DNA of 64,000 bases, from positions 1-64,000 of the forward strand of contig NZ_JAAMOZ010000005.1 in assembly GCF_011758645.1 (NCBI RefSeq), written 5' to 3'. The position numbers and the translations under genes were made by a program. Under the pieces are notes generated by a model. The model was not told where the DNA came from, did no database searches, and saw nothing but the letters and a program-made list of their open reading frames with translations. The first letter of the stretch is position 1. The number at the start of each line of letters is the position of its first letter. The stretch comes from Brooklawnia cerclae (lineage in GTDB: Bacteria > Actinomycetota > Actinomycetes > Propionibacteriales > Propionibacteriaceae). Positions 26,514 through 35,171 of this stretch are shown here, in pieces.

Positions 26514-26529
26514 CCTACGGTAGCGTAGG
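26514..26529 (+). promoter_or_regulatory. Palindrome at the acyl-CoA ligase promoter
   Basis: CCTACGGTAGCGTAGG has perfect six-base arms around a four-base centre, with TTAC before it. It lies 41 bases upstream of the ligase start, where a -10 region would fall. Candidate operator for a fatty-acid-responsive TetR-type repressor. Confidence 0.5.
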
Positions 26530-26569
26530 CTGGAGATCGCTCACAGCGACCGACAGCGAGGCAGCCCAC

Positions 26570-28492
26570 ATGACTTCGATCGACGACCTCTGGACCGCCG
26601 CCTACGATCCGCACGTGCCCCGGCATCTCGACTATCCCGGGGGATCGCTGATCGACGCCTTCGACCGGTTCACGAGCCGGTTCGCGGAGCAGACCGCCCT
26701 GGACTTCTTCGGGCGGCCGACCACCTACGCACGGTTGCGCCGCGACGTGGGCCGGGTGGCCGGGCACCTGCACGATCTCGGCGTCGGGCCCGGCGACCAC
26801 GTGGCCCTGCTCATGCCGACCTGCCCTCAGCACGTCATCGCGTTCTACGCCGTGCTCGCATGCGGGGCCACGGTCGTCGAACACAATCCCCTGTACACGA
26901 CCCGCGAACTCACCCCGCTGTTCGCCGACCACCGCGCGAACGTCGCCATCGTCTGGGACAGCGCCGCCCCGTCCCTGCAGGCGCTCCCCGCCGCCATCCG
27001 CCCTCGCACGATCGTCTCGGTCAACCTCGTCGAAGCCATGCCGCTGTCGAAACGGCTCCTGCTGCGACTGCCGATCAGCAAGGCGCGACGGTCCCGTGCC
27101 CAGCTGTCGGTCCCCGCGCCGGGGACGATCAGGTTCCGTGAACTGCTCGCCCCGCACCCCGCACCGCCCCGCGCGCTGCGTCCCCGGCCGGAGGACCAGG
27201 CCCTGCTGCTCTACACCTCGGGCACGACCGGTACCCCCAAGGGCGTTCCCCTGACCCACACGAACCTGCTGGCGTCCACCACCCAGGCCATCGCCTGGAT
27301 GCACGTGCTGCGTCCAGGACGCGAGGTCTTCCTCGCCTGCCTGCCGCTGTTCCACGTGTTCGGGTGCTCGCTGTCGATGAACGCCGGGCTGACGATCGGC
27401 GCCGCCGTGCATCTCATCCCCAAGCCCGAGACCGGGCTCATCCTGGACGCGATCAAGCGCCGGACGCCGAGCGTGGTCATCGGCGTCCCGCCCCTGTTCG
27501 AGCGCATCGCCCACGGCGCCGCGGAGCGCGGGGTGAGCCTGCGCGGCATCGCCGTCGGCATCAGCGGTGCCATGTCGCTGCGCGGCGAGCTGATCGACCT
27601 GTGGGAGAACGCCACCGGCGGCTTCCTGATCGAGGGATACGGGCTGTCCGAGTGCTCACCCATCGTGGCCGGCAATCCGGTCAACACCACGCGCACGGCG
27701 GGATCCATCGGCGTCCCCTTCCCCGACACCCGGGTGCGCCTGGCCGACCCGGCCGACCCCGGTCGCGATGCCGCACCGGGCGACCCCGGCGAGATCCTCG
27801 TCAAGGGACCGCAGGTCTTCGGTGGATACCTCGATCGCCCCGCGGAGACCGCGGCGGCCTTCCACGACGGCTGGTTCCGCACCGGCGACGTGGCGGTCAC
27901 CGACGAGCGCGGCTTCCTGCGGATCGTCGACCGCATCAAGGAGGTCGTGATCACCGGCGGCTTCAACGTCTATCCCTCGGAAGTCGAGGCGGCGATGCGG
28001 GGACACGACGGCATCGAGGACGTGGCGGTCGTCGGGCTCGCCAACGAGTTCGGGGCCGAAGAGGTGGTGGCCGCCGTCGTCACCAGGGACGGGCTGCTGC
28101 CCGACCTGGAAGACCTGCGGCGCTCGGTGAAGAAGCGGCTGGCCGCCTACAAGGTGCCCCGGCGGGTCTTCGTCCTTCCCGAACTGCCCCGCAACGAGAT
28201 GGGCAAGGTGCTTCGCCGGGAGGTGCGGGGCCACGTCGACTCCCTCGATCTCTCCCAGCGGCTGGCCTCGTTCGCCCCGGAGCTCAGGGTCAGGCTGGAG
28301 GAACTCGGGCCTGGTATCCGGGACCGTCTGGAGGAACTCGGCCCCGAGATCCGCGAGCACCTGGAGTCCCTGGACGCCGACCTGCGTGCCTACCTCGAGT
28401 CCCTGGGGCCCGGGATACGGGAGCGCCTGGCGGGCTTCGACCTGCAGAAACGTCTCGACCTGCTGCTGCCCCGGGCGGCGAGCGCCGTCTGA
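26570..28492 (+). CDS. Long-chain acyl-CoA ligase with 11-residue amphipathic repeat tail
   Basis: 640 residues. Residues 1 to about 550 are an AMP-forming ligase: P-loop YTSGTTGTPKGVPLTHTN, GYGLSECSPI, GWFRTGDVAV, RIVDRIKEVVITGGFNVYPS and the catalytic-Lys region ELPRNEMGKVLRRE. It activates fatty acids with ATP and CoA. Beyond the normal end the protein continues with six consecutive 11-residue units (residues 561-626), e.g. LRVRLEELGPG, IRDRLEELGPE, LRAYLESLGPG. These should form an amphipathic helix with 11/3 periodicity, as in lipid-surface proteins. The tail could hold the enzyme on membranes or lipid droplets; that role is inferred. Confidence 0.9.
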   Translation: MTSIDDLWTAAYDPHVPRHLDYPGGSLIDAFDRFTSRFAEQTALDFFGRPTTYARLRRDVGRVAGHLHDLGVGPGDHVALLMPTCPQHVIAFYAVLACGATVVEHNPLYTTRELTPLFADHRANVAIVWDSAAPSLQALPAAIRPRTIVSVNLVEAMPLSKRLLLRLPISKARRSRAQLSVPAPGTIRFRELLAPHPAPPRALRPRPEDQALLLYTSGTTGTPKGVPLTHTNLLASTTQAIAWMHVLRPGREVFLACLPLFHVFGCSLSMNAGLTIGAAVHLIPKPETGLILDAIKRRTPSVVIGVPPLFERIAHGAAERGVSLRGIAVGISGAMSLRGELIDLWENATGGFLIEGYGLSECSPIVAGNPVNTTRTAGSIGVPFPDTRVRLADPADPGRDAAPGDPGEILVKGPQVFGGYLDRPAETAAAFHDGWFRTGDVAVTDERGFLRIVDRIKEVVITGGFNVYPSEVEAAMRGHDGIEDVAVVGLANEFGAEEVVAAVVTRDGLLPDLEDLRRSVKKRLAAYKVPRRVFVLPELPRNEMGKVLRREVRGHVDSLDLSQRLASFAPELRVRLEELGPGIRDRLEELGPEIREHLESLDADLRAYLESLGPGIRERLAGFDLQKRLDLLLPRAASAV

Positions 28493-28514
28493 GCCCGGCC
28501 CCGGCGGCGGGCCC

Positions 28515-29465
28515 TCAGTTCCGGCGGTGCCGCGGCCGCAGCCTGACCGCCGGCATCGGCGGAGCCGGATACGCGGGCTCGTCGTCCGTGCGCGGCGTCA
28601 GCGGGAAGTTGCCGGCGTTGTCGCCGCCGGTCTCGGCACCGATGGCGAGCTGCCAGTTCGCCCGCCACCTGACGATCTCGTCGTGGCTGCGCCCGACGAA
28701 GTTCCACCACATCACGATGTCGGCGTCCAGTGGCTTGCCCCCGATGAGGATCGCGGTGACCACGCGGCCGGGCTCCGCGTCCGCCGACAGGGTGAGAGTG
28801 CTTCGTCCCGGAGGCGCGTAACCGAGCCGGCCCCTCGGCACCTCCACGCCCTCGATGCGGGCGGCGCCGCTGTCGGCGAGCAGCCCGAACTCCCAGCTCT
28901 CGTCCACGTCGACGACCAGCGGGGTCTCGTTGGTGAACCGGATCTCGGCCCCCACGAGCGGCGAATGCACCTCGACGGGCGATTCCGCGTCCCCGAACCG
29001 GCCCACGAACACGGCGACCTCGTGGTCGTCCATGCGCACCGGCTCGGGTGCGAAGTGCTCGAACCGGGGATCGACGAAACGATGCGAATCGGGTAGCGCG
29101 ATCCACAGCTGCACACCGTGCAGCGGCTCGGGCCCCACCGAGTACTCGGTGTGCGTGATCCCCCAGCCCGCGGTCATCAGATTGACCTCTCCCGGCAGGA
29201 CGACGGCCTGGGTGCCCAGCCCGTCGCGATGCTCGATCTCACCCGAGAACAACCAGGTGACGGTCTGCAGGCCCGTGTGAGGGTGCGGGGCCACGCGCAT
29301 GGACGCGTTCGCCTGCCCGTCCCCGACGTCCTGCCCGAAGTGATCGAGGAAACACCACGCCCCGACGAGGCTCAACGCACGTTGGGGAATCGCCCGCTCG
29401 ACCTGCATCGCGTCGCCCGTGCCCAGCGGCACCGTCCGCGGCTCAACAACCTCGATCTGCGTCAC
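28515..29465 (-). CDS. Pirin family protein
   Basis: About 316 residues from GTG 29465 (29471 also possible; no clear ribosome-binding site). Bicupin with the pirin metal motif APHPHTGLQTVTWLFSGEIEHRD (His-x-His and Glu-x-x-His), LMTAGWGITHTEYS and ending with the pirin C-terminal domain. The known bacterial member YhhW is a quercetinase; roles of others are unclear. Convergent with the ligase gene. Confidence 0.88.
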   Translation of the reverse strand: MTQIEVVEPRTVPLGTGDAMQVERAIPQRALSLVGAWCFLDHFGQDVGDGQANASMRVAPHPHTGLQTVTWLFSGEIEHRDGLGTQAVVLPGEVNLMTAGWGITHTEYSVGPEPLHGVQLWIALPDSHRFVDPRFEHFAPEPVRMDDHEVAVFVGRFGDAESPVEVHSPLVGAEIRFTNETPLVVDVDESWEFGLLADSGAARIEGVEVPRGRLGYAPPGRSTLTLSADAEPGRVVTAILIGGKPLDADIVMWWNFVGRSHDEIVRWRANWQLAIGAETGGDNAGNFPLTPRTDDEPAYPAPPMPAVRLRPRHRRN

Positions 29466-29491
29466 GTGCACCAGTATGACCGCGGCCCGCA

Positions 29492-29543
29492 ATCAGTGTG
29501 GAAGATTGTGGTTCGACTACGCACCACAATCTTCCACACTGAT
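29492..29543. repeat. Perfect 21-bp hairpin between divergent genes
   Basis: 29492-29512 and 29523-29543 are exact complements around a ten-base loop; the arm begins ATCAGTGTGGAAGATT. It sits upstream of both pirin (leftward) and the VOC gene (rightward), so it is not an ordinary terminator; an intergenic palindrome or a regulatory RNA structure. Confidence 0.88.
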
Positions 29544-29640
29544 CCCGATTCCGGTGGCCGGGCTCCCCCCACCTATTCCGCACACGGGAGGCTCTCATGT
29601 GCGACCCTGATGGCAGGCCACGATAGAACAGGATTCAACC

Positions 29641-30063
29641 ATGCTGACGATGCATCCGTACCTGAGCTTCAATGGCAACGCCCGAGAGGCCACGACGTTC
29701 TACCAGGAGGTCTTCGGCGGAAAGCTGACGGTCTCGACCTTCGGTGAGTACGGGGCGGACGGCATGCCCCCCGAGGGCGTCATGCACGCCGAACTCGCCA
29801 CCGACCACTTCGTCCTCTATGCGTCGGACGCCTTCACGGGCTCCGCGGAGACCTGGCGGGGCCAGCGCATCGCGCTCGCACTCATGGGCGACGAACCCGG
29901 CACCGACCTCGAACTCGCCACCCGGTGGTTCGACAGGCTCGCAGTGGACGGGACGATCGGTCAGCCACTCGCCGAGCAGCTCTGGGGCGACGTGTATGGC
30001 CAAGTCACCGACAAGTACGGGATCGATTGGATGGTGGACGTCGGCCAGGCCGGCCAGGGCTGA
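29641..30063 (+). CDS. VOC superfamily protein (PhnB-like)
   Basis: 140 residues. The vicinal-oxygen-chelate fold of the PhnB group: PYLSFNGNAREATTFYQEVFGGKL, VMHAELATDHFVLYASDA and the closing WGDVYGQVTDKYGIDWMV. Members bind small ligands or metals; enzymatic role unknown. Monocistronic. Confidence 0.87.
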   Translation: MLTMHPYLSFNGNAREATTFYQEVFGGKLTVSTFGEYGADGMPPEGVMHAELATDHFVLYASDAFTGSAETWRGQRIALALMGDEPGTDLELATRWFDRLAVDGTIGQPLAEQLWGDVYGQVTDKYGIDWMVDVGQAGQG

Positions 30064-30122
30064 GACTGGCAACAGGGCGGCAACCTTCGAGCCCGAGGCC
30101 GCGCCATGGATAGTATCCCCGC

Positions 30123-31154
30123 ATGGTACAGGTCTCTGTGCTCGACCTCATCCCCGTACGACAAGGGCAGTCGACGGGCCACGCGGTAGCGGCATCGGTG
30201 TCGCTCGCCAAAGTGGCCGACCGGGCGGGTTGTACCCGCTACTGGGTGGCCGAGCATCACAACACGCCCGCAATCGCATCCACCAACCCTCCCGTACTGA
30301 TCGGGATGCTCGCGTCCCAGACCAGCCAGCTCATCGTCGGCTCGGGCGGCGTCATGCTGCCGAACCACGCGCCGCTGGTGATCGCCGAGCAGTTCGCACT
30401 GCTGGAGGCCGCCTTTCCGGGGCGGATAGATCTCGGAATCGGACGGGCACCGGGCACCGATCCGGTGACGAGCTGGGCGCTGAGGGGCGGAACCGACGAC
30501 CAGACCCTGGTGGAGTTCCCGAACTGGGTCGAGCAGGTGATCGCCATGCTGGGGCCCACCGGCGTCCAGGCCGACATCGGCACCCGGCGGGTCGCGATCC
30601 ACTCGACCCCGGCACCCACCAGCGTGCCCGCGGTATGGCTGCTGGGATCGTCCGACTACTCGGCCCGCCTGGCGGCACGGCTGGGTCTGCCCTACGTCTT
30701 CGCCCACCACTTCACCGGCGAGGGCACGGACCAGGCGCTGGCCCTGTACCGGCACGAGTACCGGGGCGAAGGACGTCCGACGACCTTCATCACCGTCAAT
30801 GTGGTCGTCGGCCGCGAGCCGGGTGAGGCGGAACGCCTCGCCCGCCCCCACCTCTACTCGATCGCCAACCTGCGCCTGGGACGACCGCTCGAGCCGCTCA
30901 TGAGCGTCGAGGAGGCCGAGACGGCGGTGCCCCCCGTGTCCGAGGAGAGCCTCGCCGCCCTGGCATCCCCATGGCTCATCGGCGAGGCGCACGAGGTGGC
31001 CGAGGCCATCTTCGCGCTGGCCGATCGGTTCACCGTGGACGAGGTGATGATCCAGCCCGTGGCGGGCAACTACCGTGACGACCCGCAGTCGATCAACCGG
31101 GCACGCGAGTACGCCGTGAAGGAACTCGCCACCCGGCTGGTGGACAGCCGCTGA
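30123..31154 (+). CDS. LLM-class flavin-dependent oxidoreductase
   Basis: 343 residues, luciferase-like TIM barrel of the MsnO8 type: LDLIPVRQGQSTG, RYWVAEHHNTP, GMLASQTSQLIVGSGGVMLPNH and IDLGIGRAPGTDP. Uses FMN (or F420) to oxidise an unidentified substrate. Follows the VOC gene by 59 bases, same strand. Confidence 0.88.
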   Translation: MVQVSVLDLIPVRQGQSTGHAVAASVSLAKVADRAGCTRYWVAEHHNTPAIASTNPPVLIGMLASQTSQLIVGSGGVMLPNHAPLVIAEQFALLEAAFPGRIDLGIGRAPGTDPVTSWALRGGTDDQTLVEFPNWVEQVIAMLGPTGVQADIGTRRVAIHSTPAPTSVPAVWLLGSSDYSARLAARLGLPYVFAHHFTGEGTDQALALYRHEYRGEGRPTTFITVNVVVGREPGEAERLARPHLYSIANLRLGRPLEPLMSVEEAETAVPPVSEESLAALASPWLIGEAHEVAEAIFALADRFTVDEVMIQPVAGNYRDDPQSINRAREYAVKELATRLVDSR

Positions 31155-31173
31155 CGGGCGCCGGGACGCCGAC

Positions 31174-31971
31174 TCACAGCTTGCGCAGGTGGAAGCCGCC
31201 GTCGACGTTGATGACCTCCCCGGTCGAGTACAGGAAGGCCCCGCCGACCAGCCCGCTGATCGCCAGCGCCACGTCGGACGGCTGGCCCCAGCGGGCGATC
31301 GGGAAGGCGTCCTCCTTCTCGATCATGCGGGTGTACTTCTCGTGGACGACCTGGGTCATCGGGGTGTCGATGACACCGGGCCGCACCTCGTACACGTAGA
31401 CCCTGTCGGGTGCCAGGCGCCTTGCGAAAGTCCTGGTCAGCATGGCCACGCCGGCCTTCGACACGGCGTACTCGACACGGTCGGTCGCGATGACGTAGCT
31501 GTTGAGCGAACCGTAGTTGACGATGTAGCCGCGCACGCCGTCGACGATGTCCTGGTCGGTCATGACGCGTGCCACCTGCTGGGTGAGGAAGAAGTTCGCC
31601 TTGAGGTTGGTGCCCAGGACGAAATCCCACGACTCCTCGTCCACCTCGAGAAGGTCGCGGCGCACCCGCGGGGCCACACCGGCGTTGTTGACGAGCACGT
31701 CGATGCGTCCGAACCGCTCCTGTGCCCCGCTGACGAAGGCCTCCCGGTCGGCGGGCGAGTTCAGGTCGCCGGACATCGCCCAGAGACGGTGATCCTGCGC
31801 GACGAGGTCGGCGAACCCGGGATCAGCGCGTTCCAGGTCCTTCTCAATCACCGCTACGCGGCACCCTTCCGACAAGAACTGCTGGACGACGCCCAGGCCG
31901 ATACCCCGGCCCCCGCCGGTCACGAGCACCGTGCGCGGACGATCGGCTCCCGCCTGTGTGGCATCTGTCAT
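31174..31971 (-). CDS. SDR-family oxidoreductase (paralogue 1)
   Basis: 265 residues. NAD(P) loop VLVTGGGRGIGLGVV, NNAGVAP and catalytic Ser with YAVSK (Tyr-x-x-x-Lys). The C-terminal half YEVRPGVIDTPMT...RWGQPSDVA...YSTGEVINVDGGFHLRKL closely mirrors the SDR at 35.2 kb. It follows the crotonase gene by three bases in one unit. Probably oxidises or reduces a sugar-acid or polyol intermediate; fatty-acid type (3-oxoacyl-ACP) chemistry is the alternative. Confidence 0.88.
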   Translation of the reverse strand: MTDATQAGADRPRTVLVTGGGRGIGLGVVQQFLSEGCRVAVIEKDLERADPGFADLVAQDHRLWAMSGDLNSPADREAFVSGAQERFGRIDVLVNNAGVAPRVRRDLLEVDEESWDFVLGTNLKANFFLTQQVARVMTDQDIVDGVRGYIVNYGSLNSYVIATDRVEYAVSKAGVAMLTRTFARRLAPDRVYVYEVRPGVIDTPMTQVVHEKYTRMIEKEDAFPIARWGQPSDVALAISGLVGGAFLYSTGEVINVDGGFHLRKL

Positions 31972-31974
31972 CGG

Positions 31975-32781
31975 TCACTCCCCCGTGTACCGCGCCGGGC
32001 GCTTCTCGAGGAACGCCGTGAGGCCTTCGCGGGCGTCGGTGGTGGTGAGCAGGAAGGCGAGCATGGCGGCGTCCCGCTGCAGCACCTGCTGGGGCGAGAG
32101 CCCCGCCGACATGCCGATCATCTCCTTGGTCGCCCGCATGGTGAGGGGTGCGAAGCCGGCCAGCTTGGCCGCGAGTTCGTCGGTGCCGGCACGCAACGCG
32201 TCCACCGAGTCGAACAACCGGTAGACCAAGCCGTTCGCGAGGGCCTCGTCCGAGGTGATCATCTCGCCGGTGAGCATCATCGCGGCTGCCCGGGACTGGC
32301 CGATGAGACGTTGCAGGCGCTCGGTGCCACCCCACCCGGGCACCATGCCGATGTTCATCTCGGGCAGGCCGAACTTCGCATTGGCGCTGGCGATCCTGAT
32401 GTCACAAGCCATGGCGATCTCGAGTCCGCCGCCGAGGCAGTACCCGTTGACGGCCGCGATCGTCGGGACGTGAAGGTTCTCGATGCGCGTGAACAACGTG
32501 TGGCCGACCTCGATGTGCCGGTAGGCGAGAGCCGGCGTGTAGGCGACCAGTTCGTTGATGTCGGCACCCGCGACGAACGACTTGGGCCCGGTACCGGTCA
32601 CCACCAGGACGCGGATGCCCGGGTCGCGCTCGATGCCGTCCATGATCTCGTGCATCCGCTCGCACACGGGGATGCTCAACGCGTTCCGCTGTGCCGGACG
32701 ATCGACGACCAGCGTGGCCACCGACCCCTCGCGCTCGACACGAATGTCCTCGCCGCTTCCGGCGGCGAACCGTTCACTCAC
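31975..32781 (-). CDS. Enoyl-CoA hydratase/isomerase (crotonase) family protein
   Basis: 268 residues from GTG 32781 with GGAGAA upstream; longer upstream translations run into repeats. Crotonase landmarks: KSFVAGADINEL (oxyanion hole), GYCLGGGLEIAMACDIRIAS and the acid residue in LPEMNIGMVPGWGGTERL. First gene of a two-gene unit with SDR paralogue 1, preceded by a LacI-type operator shared with the sugar-acid genes at 35.2 kb. That makes a role outside fatty-acid oxidation worth considering. Confidence 0.88.
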   Translation of the reverse strand: MSERFAAGSGEDIRVEREGSVATLVVDRPAQRNALSIPVCERMHEIMDGIERDPGIRVLVVTGTGPKSFVAGADINELVAYTPALAYRHIEVGHTLFTRIENLHVPTIAAVNGYCLGGGLEIAMACDIRIASANAKFGLPEMNIGMVPGWGGTERLQRLIGQSRAAAMMLTGEMITSDEALANGLVYRLFDSVDALRAGTDELAAKLAGFAPLTMRATKEMIGMSAGLSPQQVLQRDAAMLAFLLTTTDAREGLTAFLEKRPARYTGE

Positions 32782-32830
32782 TGCTGTTCTCCGTTCCTCC
32801 AGCTCGGTCTCCCCAACTCGGCCATGAGCT

Positions 32831-32846
32831 TGGAAAGCGCTTTCAG
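32831..32846 (-). promoter_or_regulatory. LacI-family operator upstream of crotonase-SDR unit
   Basis: TGGAAAGCGCTTTCAG, with the perfect 12-base core GAAAGCGCTTTC (32833-32844), lies about 50 bases upstream of the crotonase start. The central CG and AAGCGCTT core are characteristic of LacI/GalR-family sites. Confidence 0.72.
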
Positions 32847-33012
32847 CGTAGCATGGGGCAACCCGTCCGGCCCCACGGAGTACGGCGACGAGCCGCGGGC
32901 GACCAGCCCGGAACCCAGGACGGCGCCCCGCCCCGCGAACGGGACGAGACGCCGTCTGGATGAGTCGGCGACCGAAGTCACCTACCAGGGCCTCCGGGCC
33001 TGCCGGAGGACG

Positions 33013-33163
33013 CCTGAGTCTGTCGAAGGAGCACTCCTGTCGTTTCGACAAGCTCAACGACCACCTCCGCGATGACCCCTGAGCCTGTCGAAGAAGCACT
33101 CCTGTCGTTTCGGCAAGCCCAACGACCACCTCTGCGATGGCCCCTGAGCTTGTCGAAGGGCAA
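33013..33163. repeat. 65-bp tandem repeat with TGTCGAAGG / TTTCGACAAGCTCAACGACC motifs
   Basis: Two full 65-bp units (from 33013 and 33078) and a partial third (from 33143). Each has CCTGAGYCTGTCGAAG, then CACTCCTGTCGTTTCG(A/G)CAAGC and CAACGACCACCT. Third site in the window of the dispersed family seen at 11.9 and 17.3 kb; fills the gap between the crotonase and KDG-kinase units. Confidence 0.9.
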
Positions 33164-33181
33164 CGGCCGTCCGAGCGGCCG

Positions 33182-34288
33182 CTAGCGGTCGACGCGGGCC
33201 GAGCCGCCGCCCGCCAGCTTCTTCACCTCGGCTGCGGTGGCCATCGAGGTGTCGCCCGGGGTGGTCATCGCGAGCGCGCCGTGCGCCGCACCGAAGTTCA
33301 CGGCGACCTCGAGCGGCTCACCCGTCAGGAGGCCGTAGACCAGGCCGGACGCGAAGGAGTCGCCACCACCGACGCGGTCGAAGATCGCCAGGTCGTTGCG
33401 CTGGGCCGCCTGCACCAGGCCTGCGTCCGCCGACCAGGCGATGGCCGACCAGTCGTTGATCGACGCGGACTTCACCGCGCGCAGGGTGGTGGCGATGACC
33501 TTGAGGTTCGGGTAGGCCTTGGCCACGTTCTCGACCATGCGGCCGAAGCTGTCCACCGGCAGGACGGTGAGGTTCTCGTCCACGCCCTCGATCTGGAAGC
33601 CCAGGGCGGCGTCGAAGTCCTCCTCGTTGCCGATCATGACGTCGACGTACGGGGCGACGGCGCGGTTGACCTCGCGCGCCTTGTCCTGCCCGCCGATCGA
33701 CTTCCACAGGCTCGGCCGGTAGTTGAGGTCGTAGCTGATCTTCGTCCCCGCGGCCTTGGCGGCCTTGCAGACGTCGATGACCGCCTGGGCGCTGACCTCC
33801 GACAGGGCCGCGTAGATGCCGCCGGTGTGCAGCCAGCGCACACCCTGCTTGTTGAAGACGGTGTCGAGGTCCCAGTCACCGGCAGCGGTCTGCGCGATGG
33901 CGGTGTGACCGCGATCGGAGACGCCCTTCGACCCGCGGACGCCGTAGCCACGCTCGGTGAAGTTGAGCCCGTTACGCACCGTGCGGCCCACGCCGTCGTC
34001 ACCGACCCAGCGGATCAGCGACGTGTCGACGCCACCGGCCTCGACGTAGTTCTCGACGAGGTGACCGACCTCGTTGTCCACCAGCGCGGTCAGCACCCCC
34101 GCGCGCAGCCCGAACACCTTGTGCAGGCCGCGCACGACGTTGTACTCGCCGCCGCCCTCCCACACGGTGAACGTCCGCGCGGTGCGGATCCGGGTGTCAC
34201 CCGGGTCGAGGCGCAGCATGACCTCGCCGAGGCTCAGAGCGTCCCAGCGGCATTCCTCGGCGGGACGAAGCCCGAGATCGACACTCAC
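33182..34288 (-). CDS. kdgK: 2-Keto-3-deoxygluconate kinase (PfkB family)
   Basis: 368 residues. PfkB fold with LSLGEVMLRLDPGDTRIRTARTF at the start (typical of KDG kinases), SYDLNYRPSLW and the active-site loop DRVGGGDSFASGLVYGLL. Phosphorylates 2-keto-3-deoxygluconate to KDPG. Start overlaps the aldolase stop by four bases (ATGA), so the pair is translationally coupled. Confidence 0.9.
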   Translation of the reverse strand: MSVDLGLRPAEECRWDALSLGEVMLRLDPGDTRIRTARTFTVWEGGGEYNVVRGLHKVFGLRAGVLTALVDNEVGHLVENYVEAGGVDTSLIRWVGDDGVGRTVRNGLNFTERGYGVRGSKGVSDRGHTAIAQTAAGDWDLDTVFNKQGVRWLHTGGIYAALSEVSAQAVIDVCKAAKAAGTKISYDLNYRPSLWKSIGGQDKAREVNRAVAPYVDVMIGNEEDFDAALGFQIEGVDENLTVLPVDSFGRMVENVAKAYPNLKVIATTLRAVKSASINDWSAIAWSADAGLVQAAQRNDLAIFDRVGGGDSFASGLVYGLLTGEPLEVAVNFGAAHGALAMTTPGDTSMATAAEVKKLAGGGSARVDR

Positions 34289-34929
34289 TTGCCCTCTCCC
34301 GTCAGCTCGGCGACCAGGGCCACCGCCTCACGGACCAGACCCTCGATCTTGTCGAACTCACCGGCGTCCACGACCTTGGCCGGCACCATCCAGGAGCCGC
34401 CGACAGCGGGGATGCACTTCAGGGCGAGGTACTCGCCCAGGTTGCTGGTGCTCACCCCGCCGGTGGGCACGAACGAGATGTCGCCGAACGGGGCGGACAG
34501 GCCCTTGATGGCAGCGGCGCCACCGTAGACGTTGGCGGGGAAGAACTTGACGGTCTTGAGGCCGAGCTGCTCGGCGAGGAGGATCTCGCTCGGGGTGACC
34601 GCGCCGGGCAGCACGGGGACGCCCAACTCCTGGGCGCGCGTGACGATGTCGGCACGCAGCCCCGGGCTGACGATGAAGGTGGCACCGGCGTCCACGGCCT
34701 GGTCGACCTGGGCGACCGTGCGCACCGTGCCCGCGCCGACGATCAGGTCGTCACGCTTGGCGAGGATCTTGATGGAATCGGCGGCGGCAGCGGTGCGGAA
34801 GGTGACCTCCGCGACCGGAAGGCCGCCGGCCACCAGCGCGTCACCGAGACCGGACGCGTTGGCGGCATCGTTGAGCACCACGACGGGTACGATGCGGTGC
34901 TTGGTGATGTCGTCGAGAGCGACGCTCAT
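34285..34929 (-). CDS. eda: KDPG/KHG aldolase
   Basis: 214 residues; ATG 34929 with GAGGAG five bases upstream (GTG 34935 less likely). Class I aldolase landmarks: catalytic Glu in AEVTFRT, phosphate loop GAGTV, Schiff-base Lys in TVKFFPANVYGG and FVPTGGVS. Splits KDPG to pyruvate and glyceraldehyde 3-phosphate. With kdgK it forms the lower Entner-Doudoroff branch for sugar acids. Confidence 0.93.
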   Translation of the reverse strand: MSVALDDITKHRIVPVVVLNDAANASGLGDALVAGGLPVAEVTFRTAAAADSIKILAKRDDLIVGAGTVRTVAQVDQAVDAGATFIVSPGLRADIVTRAQELGVPVLPGAVTPSEILLAEQLGLKTVKFFPANVYGGAAAIKGLSAPFGDISFVPTGGVSTSNLGEYLALKCIPAVGGSWMVPAKVVDAGEFDKIEGLVREAVALVAELTGEGK

Positions 34930-35019
34930 GTGCACTCCTCAGGAGATTCGCCAGCCGACCGGGGCTGGCACCGGTTCGATCCCGACAGCTGATTGGCCAA
35001 ATCGCCCGCCAACGTCGGC

Positions 35020-35036
35020 GTTTCGCTCAGTGAAAC
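35020..35036. promoter_or_regulatory. Candidate IclR-type operator in the eda-SDR divergent region
   Basis: GTTTCGCTCAGTGAAAC, a palindrome with GTTTC/GAAAC arms, the kind of site bound by IclR-family regulators. One such regulator is encoded at 38.95 kb at the end of the rightward unit. Confidence 0.45.
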
Positions 35037-35112
35037 CATCGGGTCATTTGTCGAAACGAGATTCTATCAGGTCGGCCGACGGTGCGCAGCAGCAGGTCGT
35101 CCGCTACACTTC

Positions 35113-35130
35113 TTGGTAAGCGCTTTCCAA
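35113..35130 (+). promoter_or_regulatory. LacI-family operator upstream of SDR-flavoprotein unit
   Basis: TTGGTAAGCGCTTTCCAA, an 18-bp palindrome with one mismatched pair, 42 bases upstream of the SDR start. Shares the GGNAAGCGCTTTC core with the site at 32831, implying the same regulator, which is not encoded in the window. Confidence 0.72.
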
Positions 35131-35171
35131 ACGACGGGGTGAGGACGCGCACAGATCTGGCGGGAGGACGA

